Origin: Microbacteriaceae bacterium
GTDB lineage: Bacteria > Actinomycetota > Actinomycetes > Actinomycetales > Microbacteriaceae
Direction: 5' to 3'
NCBI GenBank assembly: GCA_025463665.1
Contig: JAODAY010000231.1
Coordinates: 1-9,998 of the forward strand
DNA length: 9,998 nucleotides
The position numbers were made by a program, and so were the translations under genes. The notes beneath the pieces were generated by a model. That model was not told the origin of the DNA. It saw only the letters and a program-made list of their open reading frames with translations, and searched no databases. Shown piece after piece: positions 1-6,614 of the stretch. Position 1 is the first letter of the stretch, and every line of letters begins with the position of its first letter.

Positions 1-802
1 TCAGCGCGAGCACCGCGCACGCGACCGCCGCGGCGAGTGCGAGGGCAAGGCCGGCCCAGCGCACGAGGTCGGGCGCGCCGCCCGGCGCGGATGCCGGGTT
101 CCGCCCGGCGTCCGCGAGCGGCGAGGCGAACGCGAGCGGCCCGACGACCACGAGAACGGATGCCGCGGCGAGAGCCACGGCGATGACGACGCCCGACACC
201 CTGGCACCCACGCGATGGGGGAGCCCCGAGATGCCGGTGGCCGTGTCATCCGCTATGTCGGGGAGCACATTCGCGAAATGCGCAGCGACACCCAGCAGGG
301 CGCCCGCCCCGACCGCCCACCAGGGGGCCAGGTGCGCGTCTCTCGCCGAGAGGGTCACGATCGCGGGCAGCAGCCCGAAGCTCAGAACGTAGGGCGCGAC
401 CGACAGCGGCGTTCTCTTGAGCCACACGTTGTATGCCCACGCGGAGAGGATGAACGCCGTGTGCGCGGCGGTCGCCGCCACGCCGAGCGGCAGAGTGAGC
501 AGTACCGCGAGCGCCGCCGTCGCGAAGGCGGCGGCGCGCACGGTGTCGGCCGCGACCCAGCCACGGGCGACCGGCTTGTCAAGCCTGCCCACGGCGGCAT
601 CGCGGCCCGCGTCGAGCCAGTCGTTCGACAATCCGACCGAGAGCTGGCCGACGAGGACCGCGACACTCACGAGCGCGACGCGCCAGGCCTCGAGGCCCGC
701 GCTCACGGCGAGCACGGCCGTGACCGCGGAGACGACGAGGGTCGGGCCGGGGTGGGTCGAGAGCGCGAGGGCGATCGGCAGCGGTGGTGCGGCGCGGTTC
801 AT
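1..802 (-). CDS. UbiA-family prenyltransferase (3' end beyond window)
   Basis: This is a membrane-embedded prenyltransferase that would move an isoprenoid chain from a polyprenyl diphosphate to an acceptor; the acceptor cannot be told from sequence. The reading frame from the ATG at 802-800 stays open to the left edge, giving 267 codons. UbiA proteins are usually about 280-300 residues, so probably only the last helix is missing. The first Asp-rich motif is NDWLDAGRD (residues 60-68), followed by GRLDKP (72-77). The second is DIADDTATG (182-190). Both bind Mg2+-diphosphate in this family. Long Ala/Val/Leu-rich segments fill the rest, as expected for eight or nine membrane helices. There is no Shine-Dalgarno. 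A -10-like TAGCAT lies 7 bases before the ATG, favouring a leaderless start; an in-frame GTG at 826 is an alternative. The gene is divergent from the small gene at 944. Relatives include menaquinone, heme A and carotenoid (lycopene elongase) enzymes, and I cannot choose between them. Confidence 0.88.
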   Translation of the reverse strand, partial: MNRAAPPLPIALALSTHPGPTLVVSAVTAVLAVSAGLEAWRVALVSVAVLVGQLSVGLSNDWLDAGRDAAVGRLDKPVARGWVAADTVRAAAFATAALAVLLTLPLGVAATAAHTAFILSAWAYNVWLKRTPLSVAPYVLSFGLLPAIVTLSARDAHLAPWWAVGAGALLGVAAHFANVLPDIADDTATGISGLPHRVGARVSGVVIAVALAAASVLVVVGPLAFASPLADAGRNPASAPGGAPDLVRWAGLALALAAAVACAVLAL

Positions 803-809
803 AGCCGCA

Positions 810-815
810 ATGCTA
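810..815 (-). promoter_or_regulatory. -10-like hexamer for a leaderless UbiA transcript
   Basis: On the minus strand TAGCAT ends 7 bases before the ATG of the UbiA-like gene. It fits the actinobacterial TANNNT -10 pattern, with the transcript starting at or next to the start codon. I see no convincing -35 box. The role is inferred from motif and spacing. Confidence 0.4.
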
Positions 816-931
816 TTGGGAGCCACGTCATTGGCGGCCCGGCGGGCGGGCGCCCGGCTCTGTGCGGCGCCGCACGTGGCGGCCGGCTCGGGCGAGGGAG
901 TGGCGCTCCCGCCGCGGGCGGCGCGAACCGA

Positions 932-937
932 TAGCGT
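932..937 (+). promoter_or_regulatory. -10-like hexamer for a leaderless transcript of the 944 gene
   Basis: TAGCGT lies 6 bases before the ATG at 944 and there is no purine-rich Shine-Dalgarno between them. The TANNNT pattern and spacing fit leaderless transcription. There is no clear -35 element. It mirrors the arrangement at the divergent UbiA-like gene. Confidence 0.4.
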
Positions 938-943
938 TAGCGG

Positions 944-1423
944 ATGCCAGACGCCGCGCAACCCAGCGAACTCGCCACGATCCTCCCCGGTTCATGGAAC
1001 GTGAGAGCCACCAACTACCCGATGTGGCTCTCGAGGGATCGCACGAGCCCGCGATTCACTTACGAGCTGCGCTCCGAGAACCCCCTCGTGCTGCGCGACG
1101 ACGTGAGCTATTTCACCGCTGCGGCCGTCGAGAAGCACATCGTCGGCGCCGACAAGTGGACCGGCGACGGATTCGTCTGGCGCGGCCGTGGACTGCTTGC
1201 CCTGCTCCCGAGCAGGTGGACGGTGAGCGGCATGAACGAGGCGAAGACGGTGATCGCCGTTCGTTTTCAGAAGACGCTCGCGACGCCGGCCGGAATCGAC
1301 CTCCTTGTGCGGGAGGGCGTCGAGGTCCACGAGCTGCGCAGCGTCGTGGCGCGCGGCTCCGAGAGGTTCGGACTCACGGCCGAGGACTTCGCCTCGCTCA
1401 CCTGGCTCGACACCACGAACTAG
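944..1423 (+). CDS. Small unrecognised protein, possibly calycin/lipocalin-like
   Basis: This is a 159-residue soluble protein with no signal peptide and no membrane segment; I do not recognise a named family. Residues 14-25 (LPGSWNVRATNY) include a GSW turn like the G-x-W that opens lipocalin-type beta-barrels. Alternating hydrophobic stretches follow, such as GFVWRGRGLL (76-85) and VIAVRF (103-108), and suggest a small, mostly beta fold. The C-terminal part, including AEDFASLTWLD (146-156), is more acidic. Codon use matches the neighbours and the frame is intact, so it looks like a real gene. The ATG at 944 is chosen because a -10-like TAGCGT precedes it by 6 bases. It is divergent from the UbiA-like gene and converges on the AlkZ-like gene with only 32 bases between the stops. 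The barrel assignment is inference from motif spacing; ligand and role are unknown. Confidence 0.75.
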   Translation: MPDAAQPSELATILPGSWNVRATNYPMWLSRDRTSPRFTYELRSENPLVLRDDVSYFTAAAVEKHIVGADKWTGDGFVWRGRGLLALLPSRWTVSGMNEAKTVIAVRFQKTLATPAGIDLLVREGVEVHELRSVVARGSERFGLTAEDFASLTWLDTTN

Positions 1424-1455
1424 CGCTGTTTCACGCCGGTGCGAGCGCGCCTGGC

Positions 1456-2553
1456 TCACTCCGGCGCACGTGGGAGCTGGAGGAACCCCGCGTAGTCGGT
1501 GATGGCCCGGTCGAAGGCCGCCTTCGTGGCCCGCCCGAGCGGCTCGAACGGGTTCGCCTCGATGTGCACCCCGGCGCGCGTCATCGTGCGTCGCCAGGTG
1601 CCGACGACCTCCCCGTCGACGACGATCGTGTAGAAGAACATGCCGTTCTTTCCCGGCACCACGAGTGTCGCCTGCTCCGGCGCGAGCGCCGCATCGCGCA
1701 CCTGGTAGCCCAGCAGAAACTCGTCGAAGCCCGGCAGCGCGTGAGTGCCGGGTGCCGCGGGCTCGAGCCCGGGTGCCAGATAGTAGTCGGCTCCGTCTAC
1801 CTCGAGGTGCGCCAGCCTGTCGCGTGCGACGGCGAGCCCGGTGCGCGCGTTGGTGAGGGTGAGCGACGACCACCACGCAAAGTCCCGCACCGTCGCCGGG
1901 CCGTGACCGATGAAGTATCGGGCGGCGAACTCGCCGAGGGCCTCCTCGCGCTCGAGCAGACGCGGAGTGGGCACCCAGTCGTCGAGAAGTACGAAGCTCT
2001 GCTGCGTGCCGACCACCGGACCGAAGACAATGCGCTGGGTCACCCCGAGGTGTGCGAGCAGGTGGTAACCCCGCTGGCCTGCGACGGAGATCCCGCCGTC
2101 GTCGAAGCGGGCGAGAAGATCGGCGCGCGTGAGCGCACGCCCGCCGGCGAGGCTCTCGACCGCTACCGCGTCCGCGCGCTCGAGGTCGACGGCGCTGAGC
2201 CCGAGCTGCTGCTTGCGGGTCTCCGTGGAACGGATCATCCTCGGCGCGGTGAGCGAGAGCATCCAGCGCAGATCCTCTGGCGGAACGAAATGCAGCGTGC
2301 CGCGCATGGGCCACGACCGCACGATCGAGCCGTCAGCGAGGGCAGCCACAATCGAGGCATCCGTCGCGTCACGCGTGCGCAAGCCGACGCCCCACTTCGC
2401 CCCGGCGAAGTCCTGTGCCTGCATCGCGAGCAGGTGCTGCACGGTTCCCGCCGGGTCAGCGGATGCCGCGCCGTCCCGCCGCGCGCCGATGCGCTGCGCG
2501 GCGACTCGCAGCGCCGTGATGCGTCGCCTGTTCGCCGTGAAGGAGCCGGTCAT
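1456..2553 (-). CDS. AlkZ-type winged-helix DNA glycosylase (HTH_42 family)
   Basis: This 365-residue protein belongs to the HTH_42 (YcaQ/AlkZ-like) winged-helix family, whose studied members remove bulky or crosslinking alkyl adducts from DNA bases. An MQAQD segment at residues 44-48 contains the Q-x-Q arrangement (Q45, Q47) that marks the AlkZ branch; the E. coli YcaQ branch has Q-x-D. Other family hallmarks are RSWPMRGTLHFV (79-90), GHGPATVRDFAWW (216-228), LPGFDEFLLGY (273-283) and VVGTWRR (316-322). The length is normal for the family. It starts at the ATG at 2553-2551, 21 bases after the GH15 stop, so co-transcription is possible. A -10-like CATACT 6 bases before the ATG could also give its own leaderless message. 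Family membership is clear. Glycosylase activity and the lesion recognised are inferred, and many actinobacterial homologues are untested. Confidence 0.88.
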   Translation of the reverse strand: MTGSFTANRRRITALRVAAQRIGARRDGAASADPAGTVQHLLAMQAQDFAGAKWGVGLRTRDATDASIVAALADGSIVRSWPMRGTLHFVPPEDLRWMLSLTAPRMIRSTETRKQQLGLSAVDLERADAVAVESLAGGRALTRADLLARFDDGGISVAGQRGYHLLAHLGVTQRIVFGPVVGTQQSFVLLDDWVPTPRLLEREEALGEFAARYFIGHGPATVRDFAWWSSLTLTNARTGLAVARDRLAHLEVDGADYYLAPGLEPAAPGTHALPGFDEFLLGYQVRDAALAPEQATLVVPGKNGMFFYTIVVDGEVVGTWRRTMTRAGVHIEANPFEPLGRATKAAFDRAITDYAGFLQLPRAPE

Positions 2554-2559
2554 CGATCC

Positions 2560-2565
2560 AGTATG
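2560..2565 (-). promoter_or_regulatory. -10-like hexamer before the AlkZ-like gene
   Basis: CATACT on the minus strand sits 6 bases before the ATG at 2553, in the short gap after the GH15 stop codon. There is no Shine-Dalgarno for this start. It could be an internal leaderless promoter, letting the DNA-repair gene be expressed apart from the GH15 gene. The first base departs from TANNNT, so the call is weak. Confidence 0.3.
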
Positions 2566-2574
2566 CCGCGGCGG

Positions 2575-4413
2575 TCACTCCGTGCCAGCCCTCGAGTGCA
2601 GGCGGTCAGACGGGGCGCGGTCGCCCGCCATGGCCCGGCCGATGGCATCGGCGGCACGCACGAGGGCGAGGTGCGAGAACGCCTGAGGGGTGTTGCCCGC
2701 CTGCCGGCCGCCGCGCACGTCGTATTCCTCGCTCAGTAGCCCCACGTCGTTGCAATACCCCACGAGGCGGTCCATGAGCGCCGTGGCATCCGTCAGCCGA
2801 TTGGATGCCGCGTACTGCTCGACGAGCCAGAAGGAGCAGGCGAGGAACGGGTTCTCGCCGCTCGGCAGTCCGTCGACGCCGCTGTCGGTGCGGTAGCGGA
2901 GCAGGAGGCCGTCCTCGAGCAGGTCCTCCTCGATGGCGGCGACCGTGCCGAGCATGCGGGGGTCAGTCGCCTCGATGTACCCCATCTCGACGAGCTGCAG
3001 GAGCGATGCGTCCACGCTCGACCCGCCGTAGTACTGCGTGTACGTGCCGCGCACGGGGTCGAAACCCTCGCGTTCTATCTCCTCGGCCACGAGGTCGCGC
3101 ATTGTTTCCCACCGTTCGACGGGCCCTGAGAGGTCGAAGTCCCGCACCGCCCGCGCGGCGCAGTCGAAAGCGGCCCAGAGTGCCACGCGGGAGTGGGTGA
3201 AGTGGCGAAGTGGCCCGCGGATCTCCCAGATGCCGTTGTCTGGACGCTGCCAGTTCTCCTCCACAAACGACATGAGCGCACGCTGCAGGGGCCAGGAGAA
3301 GTCCTTCTCCTCTCCTCCCAGCTCGCGGGCGCGCTGCAGCGCGATCATGACCTCGCCGAACACGTCGCCCTGGTACTGCGTGTATGCGCCGTTGCCAACA
3401 CGCACGGGAGAGGCGCCGTCGTAGCCGGGGAGGCTGTCGAGCTCGAACTCCATGAGACGACGCTCGCCGGAGAGGCCGTACATGATCTGCACGTCTCCCG
3501 GGTCGCCGGCGATCGCGCGCAGCAGCCAGTTGCGCCACGGATCCGCCTCCACCTCGAATCCGTGGTCGAGCAGAACGTGCAGCGTGAGCGACGCGTCGCG
3601 CAGCCAGACGTAGCGGTAGTCCCAGTTGCGCGAACCCTCGAACTCCTCCGGCACGCTGGTCGTCGCGGCGGCGACGATGCCGCCGGTGTCCTCGTGCGTG
3701 AGCGCGCGCAGCACGAGGAGCGAGCGACGCACCGCGTCGGAGTACGGTGTCGCGGATGTCGCGGCCGAGGCCCAGCGCTTCCACCACCGTTCGGTTTCAC
3801 GGATGCGGCTGCTCACATTGAGCTGGGCGGGAGGCGGGCGGTGCGCCGGGTACCAGGTGAGGGTGATGTCGACGGACTCGCCTGCGCCGACCACGAAGTC
3901 GGAGACATGGGCGTGGTCGGCCGCGTGCAGCTCGGGCCCCCGCACCACGATGGCGTCCGGGCCGGCGACGGCGATGACGGCGTTGGGCCCGGCGTCGGGG
4001 CTCTGGCGGATCCAGGGCATCGCGGCGCCGTAGTCGACTCGGATGCGCAGGTCTTGGTGCATTGCGACCGACCCGCTCACTCCGACGATGCGGCGGATGA
4101 CGTCGGCGCGGCGGTCGCCATAGGGCATCAGGTCGATGACGTCGACCTCGCCGGTGGGAGTAACCCAGCGGGTCACGAGCGTGAAGGTGTCCTCCACGTA
4201 AGCGCGGGAACTGCTCACCCCGCTCGTGCCGTCGAGCGAGGCGGCGGGTGCGACGAGCCAGCGACCGTGATCCTCGGTTCCGAGCAGGGCACCGAACGTC
4301 GAGGCGGCGTCGAAGCGCGGCAGACACAACCAGTCGATGCTGCCGTCGAGGCCGACGAGCGCGCCCGTGTGACAGTCACCGATGAGGGCATAATCTTCGA
4401 CGCGCATAGCCAT
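2575..4413 (-). CDS. Glycoside hydrolase family 15 protein (trehalase/glucoamylase-like)
   Basis: This is a 612-residue cytoplasmic GH15 enzyme, expected to release glucose from an alpha-linked substrate by an inverting mechanism. Actinobacterial proteins of this type include the mycobacterial trehalases, so trehalose is the first guess, with short alpha-glucans as the alternative. The N-terminal beta domain opens with YALIGDCHTGALVGLDGSID (8-27), which is typical of the group. The (alpha/alpha)6 catalytic domain begins near residue 225. It shows RNWDYRYVWLRDASLTL (262-278), the general acid in NGIWEIRG (E397) and the likely general base in LLSEEYD (E562), followed by GNTPQAFSHL (573-582). 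There is no signal peptide. The start is the ATG at 4413 or the second ATG two codons later. The gap from the upstream App1-like stop is 71 bases, without an obvious terminator. Length and motifs are complete. Substrate specificity cannot be read from sequence alone. Confidence 0.93.
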   Translation of the reverse strand: MAMRVEDYALIGDCHTGALVGLDGSIDWLCLPRFDAASTFGALLGTEDHGRWLVAPAASLDGTSGVSSSRAYVEDTFTLVTRWVTPTGEVDVIDLMPYGDRRADVIRRIVGVSGSVAMHQDLRIRVDYGAAMPWIRQSPDAGPNAVIAVAGPDAIVVRGPELHAADHAHVSDFVVGAGESVDITLTWYPAHRPPPAQLNVSSRIRETERWWKRWASAATSATPYSDAVRRSLLVLRALTHEDTGGIVAAATTSVPEEFEGSRNWDYRYVWLRDASLTLHVLLDHGFEVEADPWRNWLLRAIAGDPGDVQIMYGLSGERRLMEFELDSLPGYDGASPVRVGNGAYTQYQGDVFGEVMIALQRARELGGEEKDFSWPLQRALMSFVEENWQRPDNGIWEIRGPLRHFTHSRVALWAAFDCAARAVRDFDLSGPVERWETMRDLVAEEIEREGFDPVRGTYTQYYGGSSVDASLLQLVEMGYIEATDPRMLGTVAAIEEDLLEDGLLLRYRTDSGVDGLPSGENPFLACSFWLVEQYAASNRLTDATALMDRLVGYCNDVGLLSEEYDVRGGRQAGNTPQAFSHLALVRAADAIGRAMAGDRAPSDRLHSRAGTE

Positions 4414-4484
4414 TCCGCCATGATCGCATCTCGCGGCTCAGCTGGTGCTGCGGCGCTCGCGTGTTCGGTGCGTTCCGGGAGAGG

Positions 4485-5555
4485 CTAGCGCGCCTCTGGG
4501 TCGAGGATTCCGTCGTCGTTGAGCTGCTCGAGCAGCCCTGCACCGTCGGGGGAGTAGACCCAGGTGGCTCCCGTGCCGGAGCTCGCATCGGCGGCCCTGC
4601 TGCGCCCGCCCGCGAGAACCGCCTCGCTCGCCGACAGCTGGCGGATCGCGACAGCGGCGACATTTTCTGGGTGTGCGGTCGCGAAGTCGCCGTACAGCTC
4701 CTCGTCATGCTGCCCGTCGTCGCCGACGAGAAGCCAGCGCATTCCCGGCAGCTCCTGCGCGAGACGCTCGAGGCTCGTCGCCTTGTGGTCGCGTCCGCTG
4801 CGGAACCACCGGTCGTGGGTGGGTCCCCAGTCGGTGAGAAGGAGTGGACCGGCCGGGTAGAGGTTGCGTTCGAGAAAACGGGTGAGCGTGGGGGCCACAT
4901 TCCAGGCGCCGGTCGAGAGGTAGATGACGGGAGCGCCCTCGCGAGCGCGCAGGATTCTCTCGTACATCACGGCCATCCCGGTCACCGGGCGGCGCGCGTG
5001 CTCGTCGATGACGAACGTGTTCCATGCCGCAAGGAAGGGTCGAGGGAGTGCCGTGACCATGACAGTGTCGTCGATGTCGGAGATGATGCCGAACCGCTGG
5101 GCGGGGTCGATAACGAAAATGGGCGCGATCACCGGCTCCGTGTCATCCGCCTCGATCGTGATCTCGTGCCAGCCTGGGGTGAGTTCGACCGAGATTCTCG
5201 TGTCGACCACTCCGCCACGGTCGGCCAGCACGCGATGCTCGACGCCGCCGGCGAGGATCGTTACCGCGACGTCGTCGACGGGGATGCTGAAGAAGCTGCG
5301 CCAGCCGCGCACCTTGGCCACGCGCTGGCTCGCCTCGTCGCCGCGCGTGAGTACGACCCGGCAGAGCACGCGGATCCAGCCCGCCGAGCCGTAGCCCGAG
5401 TAGGGAATGATCGTGGTCTTGAGGCCCCGCTTGCGACCGCGCACCTCGCGCCACTCGTGCACCGAATCTTCCATGCGTGCCGCTAGATGGAGGATTTGCG
5501 GGGCTCCAGCGGGAACAGTGTTCCGCCCAGCGAGCGCTCTTCGTGACCGGGCCAT
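4485..5555 (-). CDS. App1/DUF2183-family HAD-type phosphatase
   Basis: This 356-residue protein carries the App1 phosphatidate-phosphatase-like catalytic domain, a Mg2+-dependent HAD-superfamily fold named after yeast Pah-type phosphatase App1. The bacterial substrate is not established. Residues 1-150 form an N-terminal beta-rich region, including PYSGYGSAGWIRV (51-63). The catalytic part starts at FGIISDIDDTV (155-165), where D160 and D162 are the nucleophile and acid of the DxDxT motif. Motif II is YLSTGAW (212-218), the motif III Lys lies in DHKAT (K258), and motif IV is VGDDGQHDEELY (277-288). All four HAD motifs are present. There is no signal peptide or membrane helix. I keep the first ATG, because family members tend to have a conserved H-x-AAR-x-ED segment (here residues 23-30) that a later start at 5474 would remove. 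It is first in a same-strand run with the GH15 and AlkZ-like genes. Confidence 0.9.
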   Translation of the reverse strand: MARSRRALAGRNTVPAGAPQILHLAARMEDSVHEWREVRGRKRGLKTTIIPYSGYGSAGWIRVLCRVVLTRGDEASQRVAKVRGWRSFFSIPVDDVAVTILAGGVEHRVLADRGGVVDTRISVELTPGWHEITIEADDTEPVIAPIFVIDPAQRFGIISDIDDTVMVTALPRPFLAAWNTFVIDEHARRPVTGMAVMYERILRAREGAPVIYLSTGAWNVAPTLTRFLERNLYPAGPLLLTDWGPTHDRWFRSGRDHKATSLERLAQELPGMRWLLVGDDGQHDEELYGDFATAHPENVAAVAIRQLSASEAVLAGGRSRAADASSGTGATWVYSPDGAGLLEQLNDDGILDPEAR

Positions 5556-5561
5556 GGTGCA

Positions 5562-5567
5562 AGTCTG
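5562..5567 (-). promoter_or_regulatory. Weak -10-like hexamer directly before the App1-like gene
   Basis: CAGACT on the minus strand lies 6 bases before the ATG at 5555, which has no Shine-Dalgarno. It matches the spacing seen at other starts in the window but only partly matches TANNNT. The TATAAT at 5633-5638 is the stronger promoter candidate for this gene. Confidence 0.2.
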
Positions 5568-5619
5568 ACATGCCGAACCGGGCCCGACCCATTCCCCCGC
5601 GGCACGGCTCAGGAGGCAC

Positions 5620-5632
5620 TCAGTCGAACTGA
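5620..5632. promoter_or_regulatory. 13-bp perfect dyad, candidate operator
   Basis: TCAGTCGAACTGA consists of 5-base arms that are exact reverse complements around CGA. It lies immediately downstream, on the minus strand, of the TATAAT at 5638-5633, so it would cover the expected transcription start. That is a usual place for a repressor site. Which protein binds is unknown. The adjacent TetR regulator is one possibility, by position only. Confidence 0.35.
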
Positions 5633-5638
5633 ATTATA
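5633..5638 (-). promoter_or_regulatory. Perfect -10 consensus TATAAT facing the App1-like gene
   Basis: The minus strand reads TATAAT exactly, about 78 bases upstream of the App1-like ATG, within an AT-rich stretch that contrasts with the high-GC surroundings. No good TTGACA-like -35 box is present at the normal distance; the region 16-18 bases upstream is only A/T-rich. It would drive the App1-like, GH15 and perhaps AlkZ-like genes. Confidence 0.45.
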
Positions 5639-5650
5639 TTTAACACGCCG

Positions 5651-5688
5651 CTCAATAATTTGATGAAAAATTTACGCCAAATAATGAG
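5651..5688. repeat. Imperfect AT-rich inverted repeat
   Basis: The left arm CTCAATAATTTG (5651-5662) pairs with the right arm CAAATAATGAG (5678-5688), with one gap and one mismatch, separated by 15 bases. It sits between the minus-strand TATAAT and the TetR gene. It could be a protein-binding site or a weak hairpin in the untranslated leader of the TetR message. No function can be assigned. Confidence 0.4.
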
Positions 5689-5719
5689 ATTCGTTCTACC
5701 ACCACAATGGGGGTGGCGA

Positions 5720-5738
5720 TACGATAACGGTCTAATCG
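5720..5738 (+). promoter_or_regulatory. Candidate -10 and overlapping operator for the TetR gene
   Basis: TACGAT (5720-5725) resembles a -10 box and lies 28 bases before the TTG start. It overlaps an imperfect 17-bp dyad at 5722-5738 (outer CGAT and ATCG arms). CGATA also recurs at 5717, 5722 and 5737. TetR regulators often repress their own gene through dyads placed like this, so autoregulation is a fair inference. No good -35 box is visible. Confidence 0.3.
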
Positions 5739-5742
5739 ATAA

Positions 5743-5749
5743 GAGGAGA
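5743..5749 (+). promoter_or_regulatory. Strong Shine-Dalgarno that decides the TetR start
   Basis: The purine run containing AGAGGAGA, with its AGGAG core at 5744-5748, sits 5 bases before a TTG codon at 5754. This supports the TTG as the real start. It is the clearest ribosome binding site in the window after the one at 8099-8105, whereas most other starts here lack one. Confidence 0.7.
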
Positions 5750-5753
5750 CAAA

Positions 5754-6413
5754 TTGTCGACACCAGGCGTTGTAGAAGCAGCAAATCCCGGACAGGTCTC
5801 TCTCCGCAACGAGCCGGTGCAGGCCAGAAGCACGGCGAGACTTGCCGCGCTGATGGACGCCGCTGCAGCCGTAGTCGATGAGATCGGATACGAGCGGCTC
5901 ACCACCGCGATGGTTGCCGAACGCGCGGGAGCCTCCATCGGCACCGTGTACCGCTACTTTCCCGACCGCATTGCGGTGTTGCAGGCGCTCGGGGCCCGTA
6001 ATCTCGAGCGCGTCATGGCGAGCGTCATGGGCGAGGTGTTCAGCGAAGAGCACGGCGACTGGTTCACGGCCCTCAGTGCGTGTCTCGACACCCTCGACCA
6101 GGCGTTCCGTGACGAGCCCGGCTTCAGGTCGCTCCGTGTCGGCGACGTGATCGACCTTCGCCCCACGCCGACCGACTCGCCATACAAGTCGCTCCTGGCG
6201 ACCGCGCTGCTCGAGGGGCTCGTCTCCCGGTTCGGCGTGCCAGACAACGCGAAGGTGCGGTTCGCCCTGGAGACCGCGATCGAGGTCTCCGATGCGCTCG
6301 CCTCTCGCGCATTCGCCCGCGACCCCGAGGGCGACCGCCAGTTTCTCGACGCCGGTCGCGACATCGTCGCCTCGCTGCTCACGCCGCATTTCGGCGAACC
6401 GACCAAGGGCTGA
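5754..6413 (+). CDS. TetR/AcrR-family transcriptional regulator
   Basis: This is a 219-residue one-component repressor-type protein. After a short variable N-terminus comes the TetR DNA-binding domain: residues 28-46 form the first helix, and the helix-turn-helix covers about 49-69, with TAMVAERAGASIGTVYRYF (51-69) as the classic signature. The C-terminal part, from about residue 80, is the dimerisation and ligand-binding region and is too variable to name a ligand. It starts at TTG, supported by a strong ribosome binding site 5 bases upstream. Its promoter region is AT-rich and contains dyads that could be its own operator. It is followed by a hairpin terminator and then, in the same direction, the osmoprotectant-type ABC operon. 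Control of that operon, or of the divergent App1-like gene, is plausible by position but not shown. Confidence 0.93.
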   Translation: MSTPGVVEAANPGQVSLRNEPVQARSTARLAALMDAAAAVVDEIGYERLTTAMVAERAGASIGTVYRYFPDRIAVLQALGARNLERVMASVMGEVFSEEHGDWFTALSACLDTLDQAFRDEPGFRSLRVGDVIDLRPTPTDSPYKSLLATALLEGLVSRFGVPDNAKVRFALETAIEVSDALASRAFARDPEGDRQFLDAGRDIVASLLTPHFGEPTKG

Positions 6414-6428
6414 GCGACTCGAGATGAG

Positions 6429-6462
6429 CCCCAGACACCGAACGGTGGTCTGGGGATTTCTT
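6429..6462 (+). terminator. Intrinsic terminator after the TetR gene
   Basis: An 11-base arm starting CCCCAGAC (6429-6439) pairs with a 12-base arm ending GTCTGGGG (6444-6455) with one bulged base. The loop is GAAC and a short T-rich tail (ATTTCTT) follows. It begins 15 bases after the TetR stop codon. It should limit read-through into the ABC operon, so that operon probably has its own promoter. Confidence 0.8.
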
Positions 6463-6614
6463 GTCTCAGGGGATAAGGCCGACCGCAATCGTGCAATCGG
6501 GAATGACTTCCGCTCCGAATAGCGTTTTATCCGAATGATGGTTAGCTAGAGGCGAGAGCCGCTCGTCTGGCGCGTGTCGATCCGTGGGTAGCCACGAGGA
6601 ATGAGCCGCAGAAC
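6463..6614 (+). promoter_or_regulatory. Leader/promoter region of the ABC operon with short repeats
   Basis: This 152-base gap must contain the operon promoter. A possible pair is ATGACT (6503-6508) and TTTTAT (6525-6530), with a 16-base spacer; both match consensus only in part. Two short repeats could be regulator sites: GCAATCG occurs twice in tandem (6485-6491 and 6493-6499), and TCCGAAT occurs twice 16 bases apart (6514 and 6530). GGATAA (6471) and TTATCC (6527) are also reverse complements. Nothing here identifies the regulator. Confidence 0.35.

Noticed and set aside
215..1004. Plus-strand frames opposite the UbiA-like gene
   Set aside because: Their products are Arg/Glu/Gly-rich without domains. 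The minus-strand frame gives coherent membrane helices and both Asp-rich motifs.
1424..1455. Possible bidirectional terminator between the convergent 944 and AlkZ-like genes
   Set aside because: Only short GCGC matches are present, with no convincing stem or T-run.
862..2739. A 625-codon open frame on the plus strand
   Set aside because: It is antisense to the AlkZ-like gene and overlaps the 944 gene in another frame. Its product is Arg/Pro/His-rich with no recognisable motif, as expected from the high-GC complement of a real gene.
3193..5486. Two long plus-strand frames (431 and 341 codons) across the GH15 and App1-like region
   Set aside because: Both run antisense to genes with complete catalytic motifs. 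Their translations are low-complexity Arg/Ala/Asp/Gly-rich and carry no family signature.
5660..5881. A 73-codon frame starting in the AT-rich gap and overlapping the TetR gene
   Set aside because: It lacks a ribosome binding site, uses rare TTA and ATA codons, and more than half overlaps the TetR coding region in another frame. It was considered as a leader peptide, but nothing supports translation.
5652..6496. Minus-strand frames opposite the TetR gene
   Set aside because: They are shadows of a gene with a clear helix-turn-helix and a strong ribosome binding site on the plus strand.
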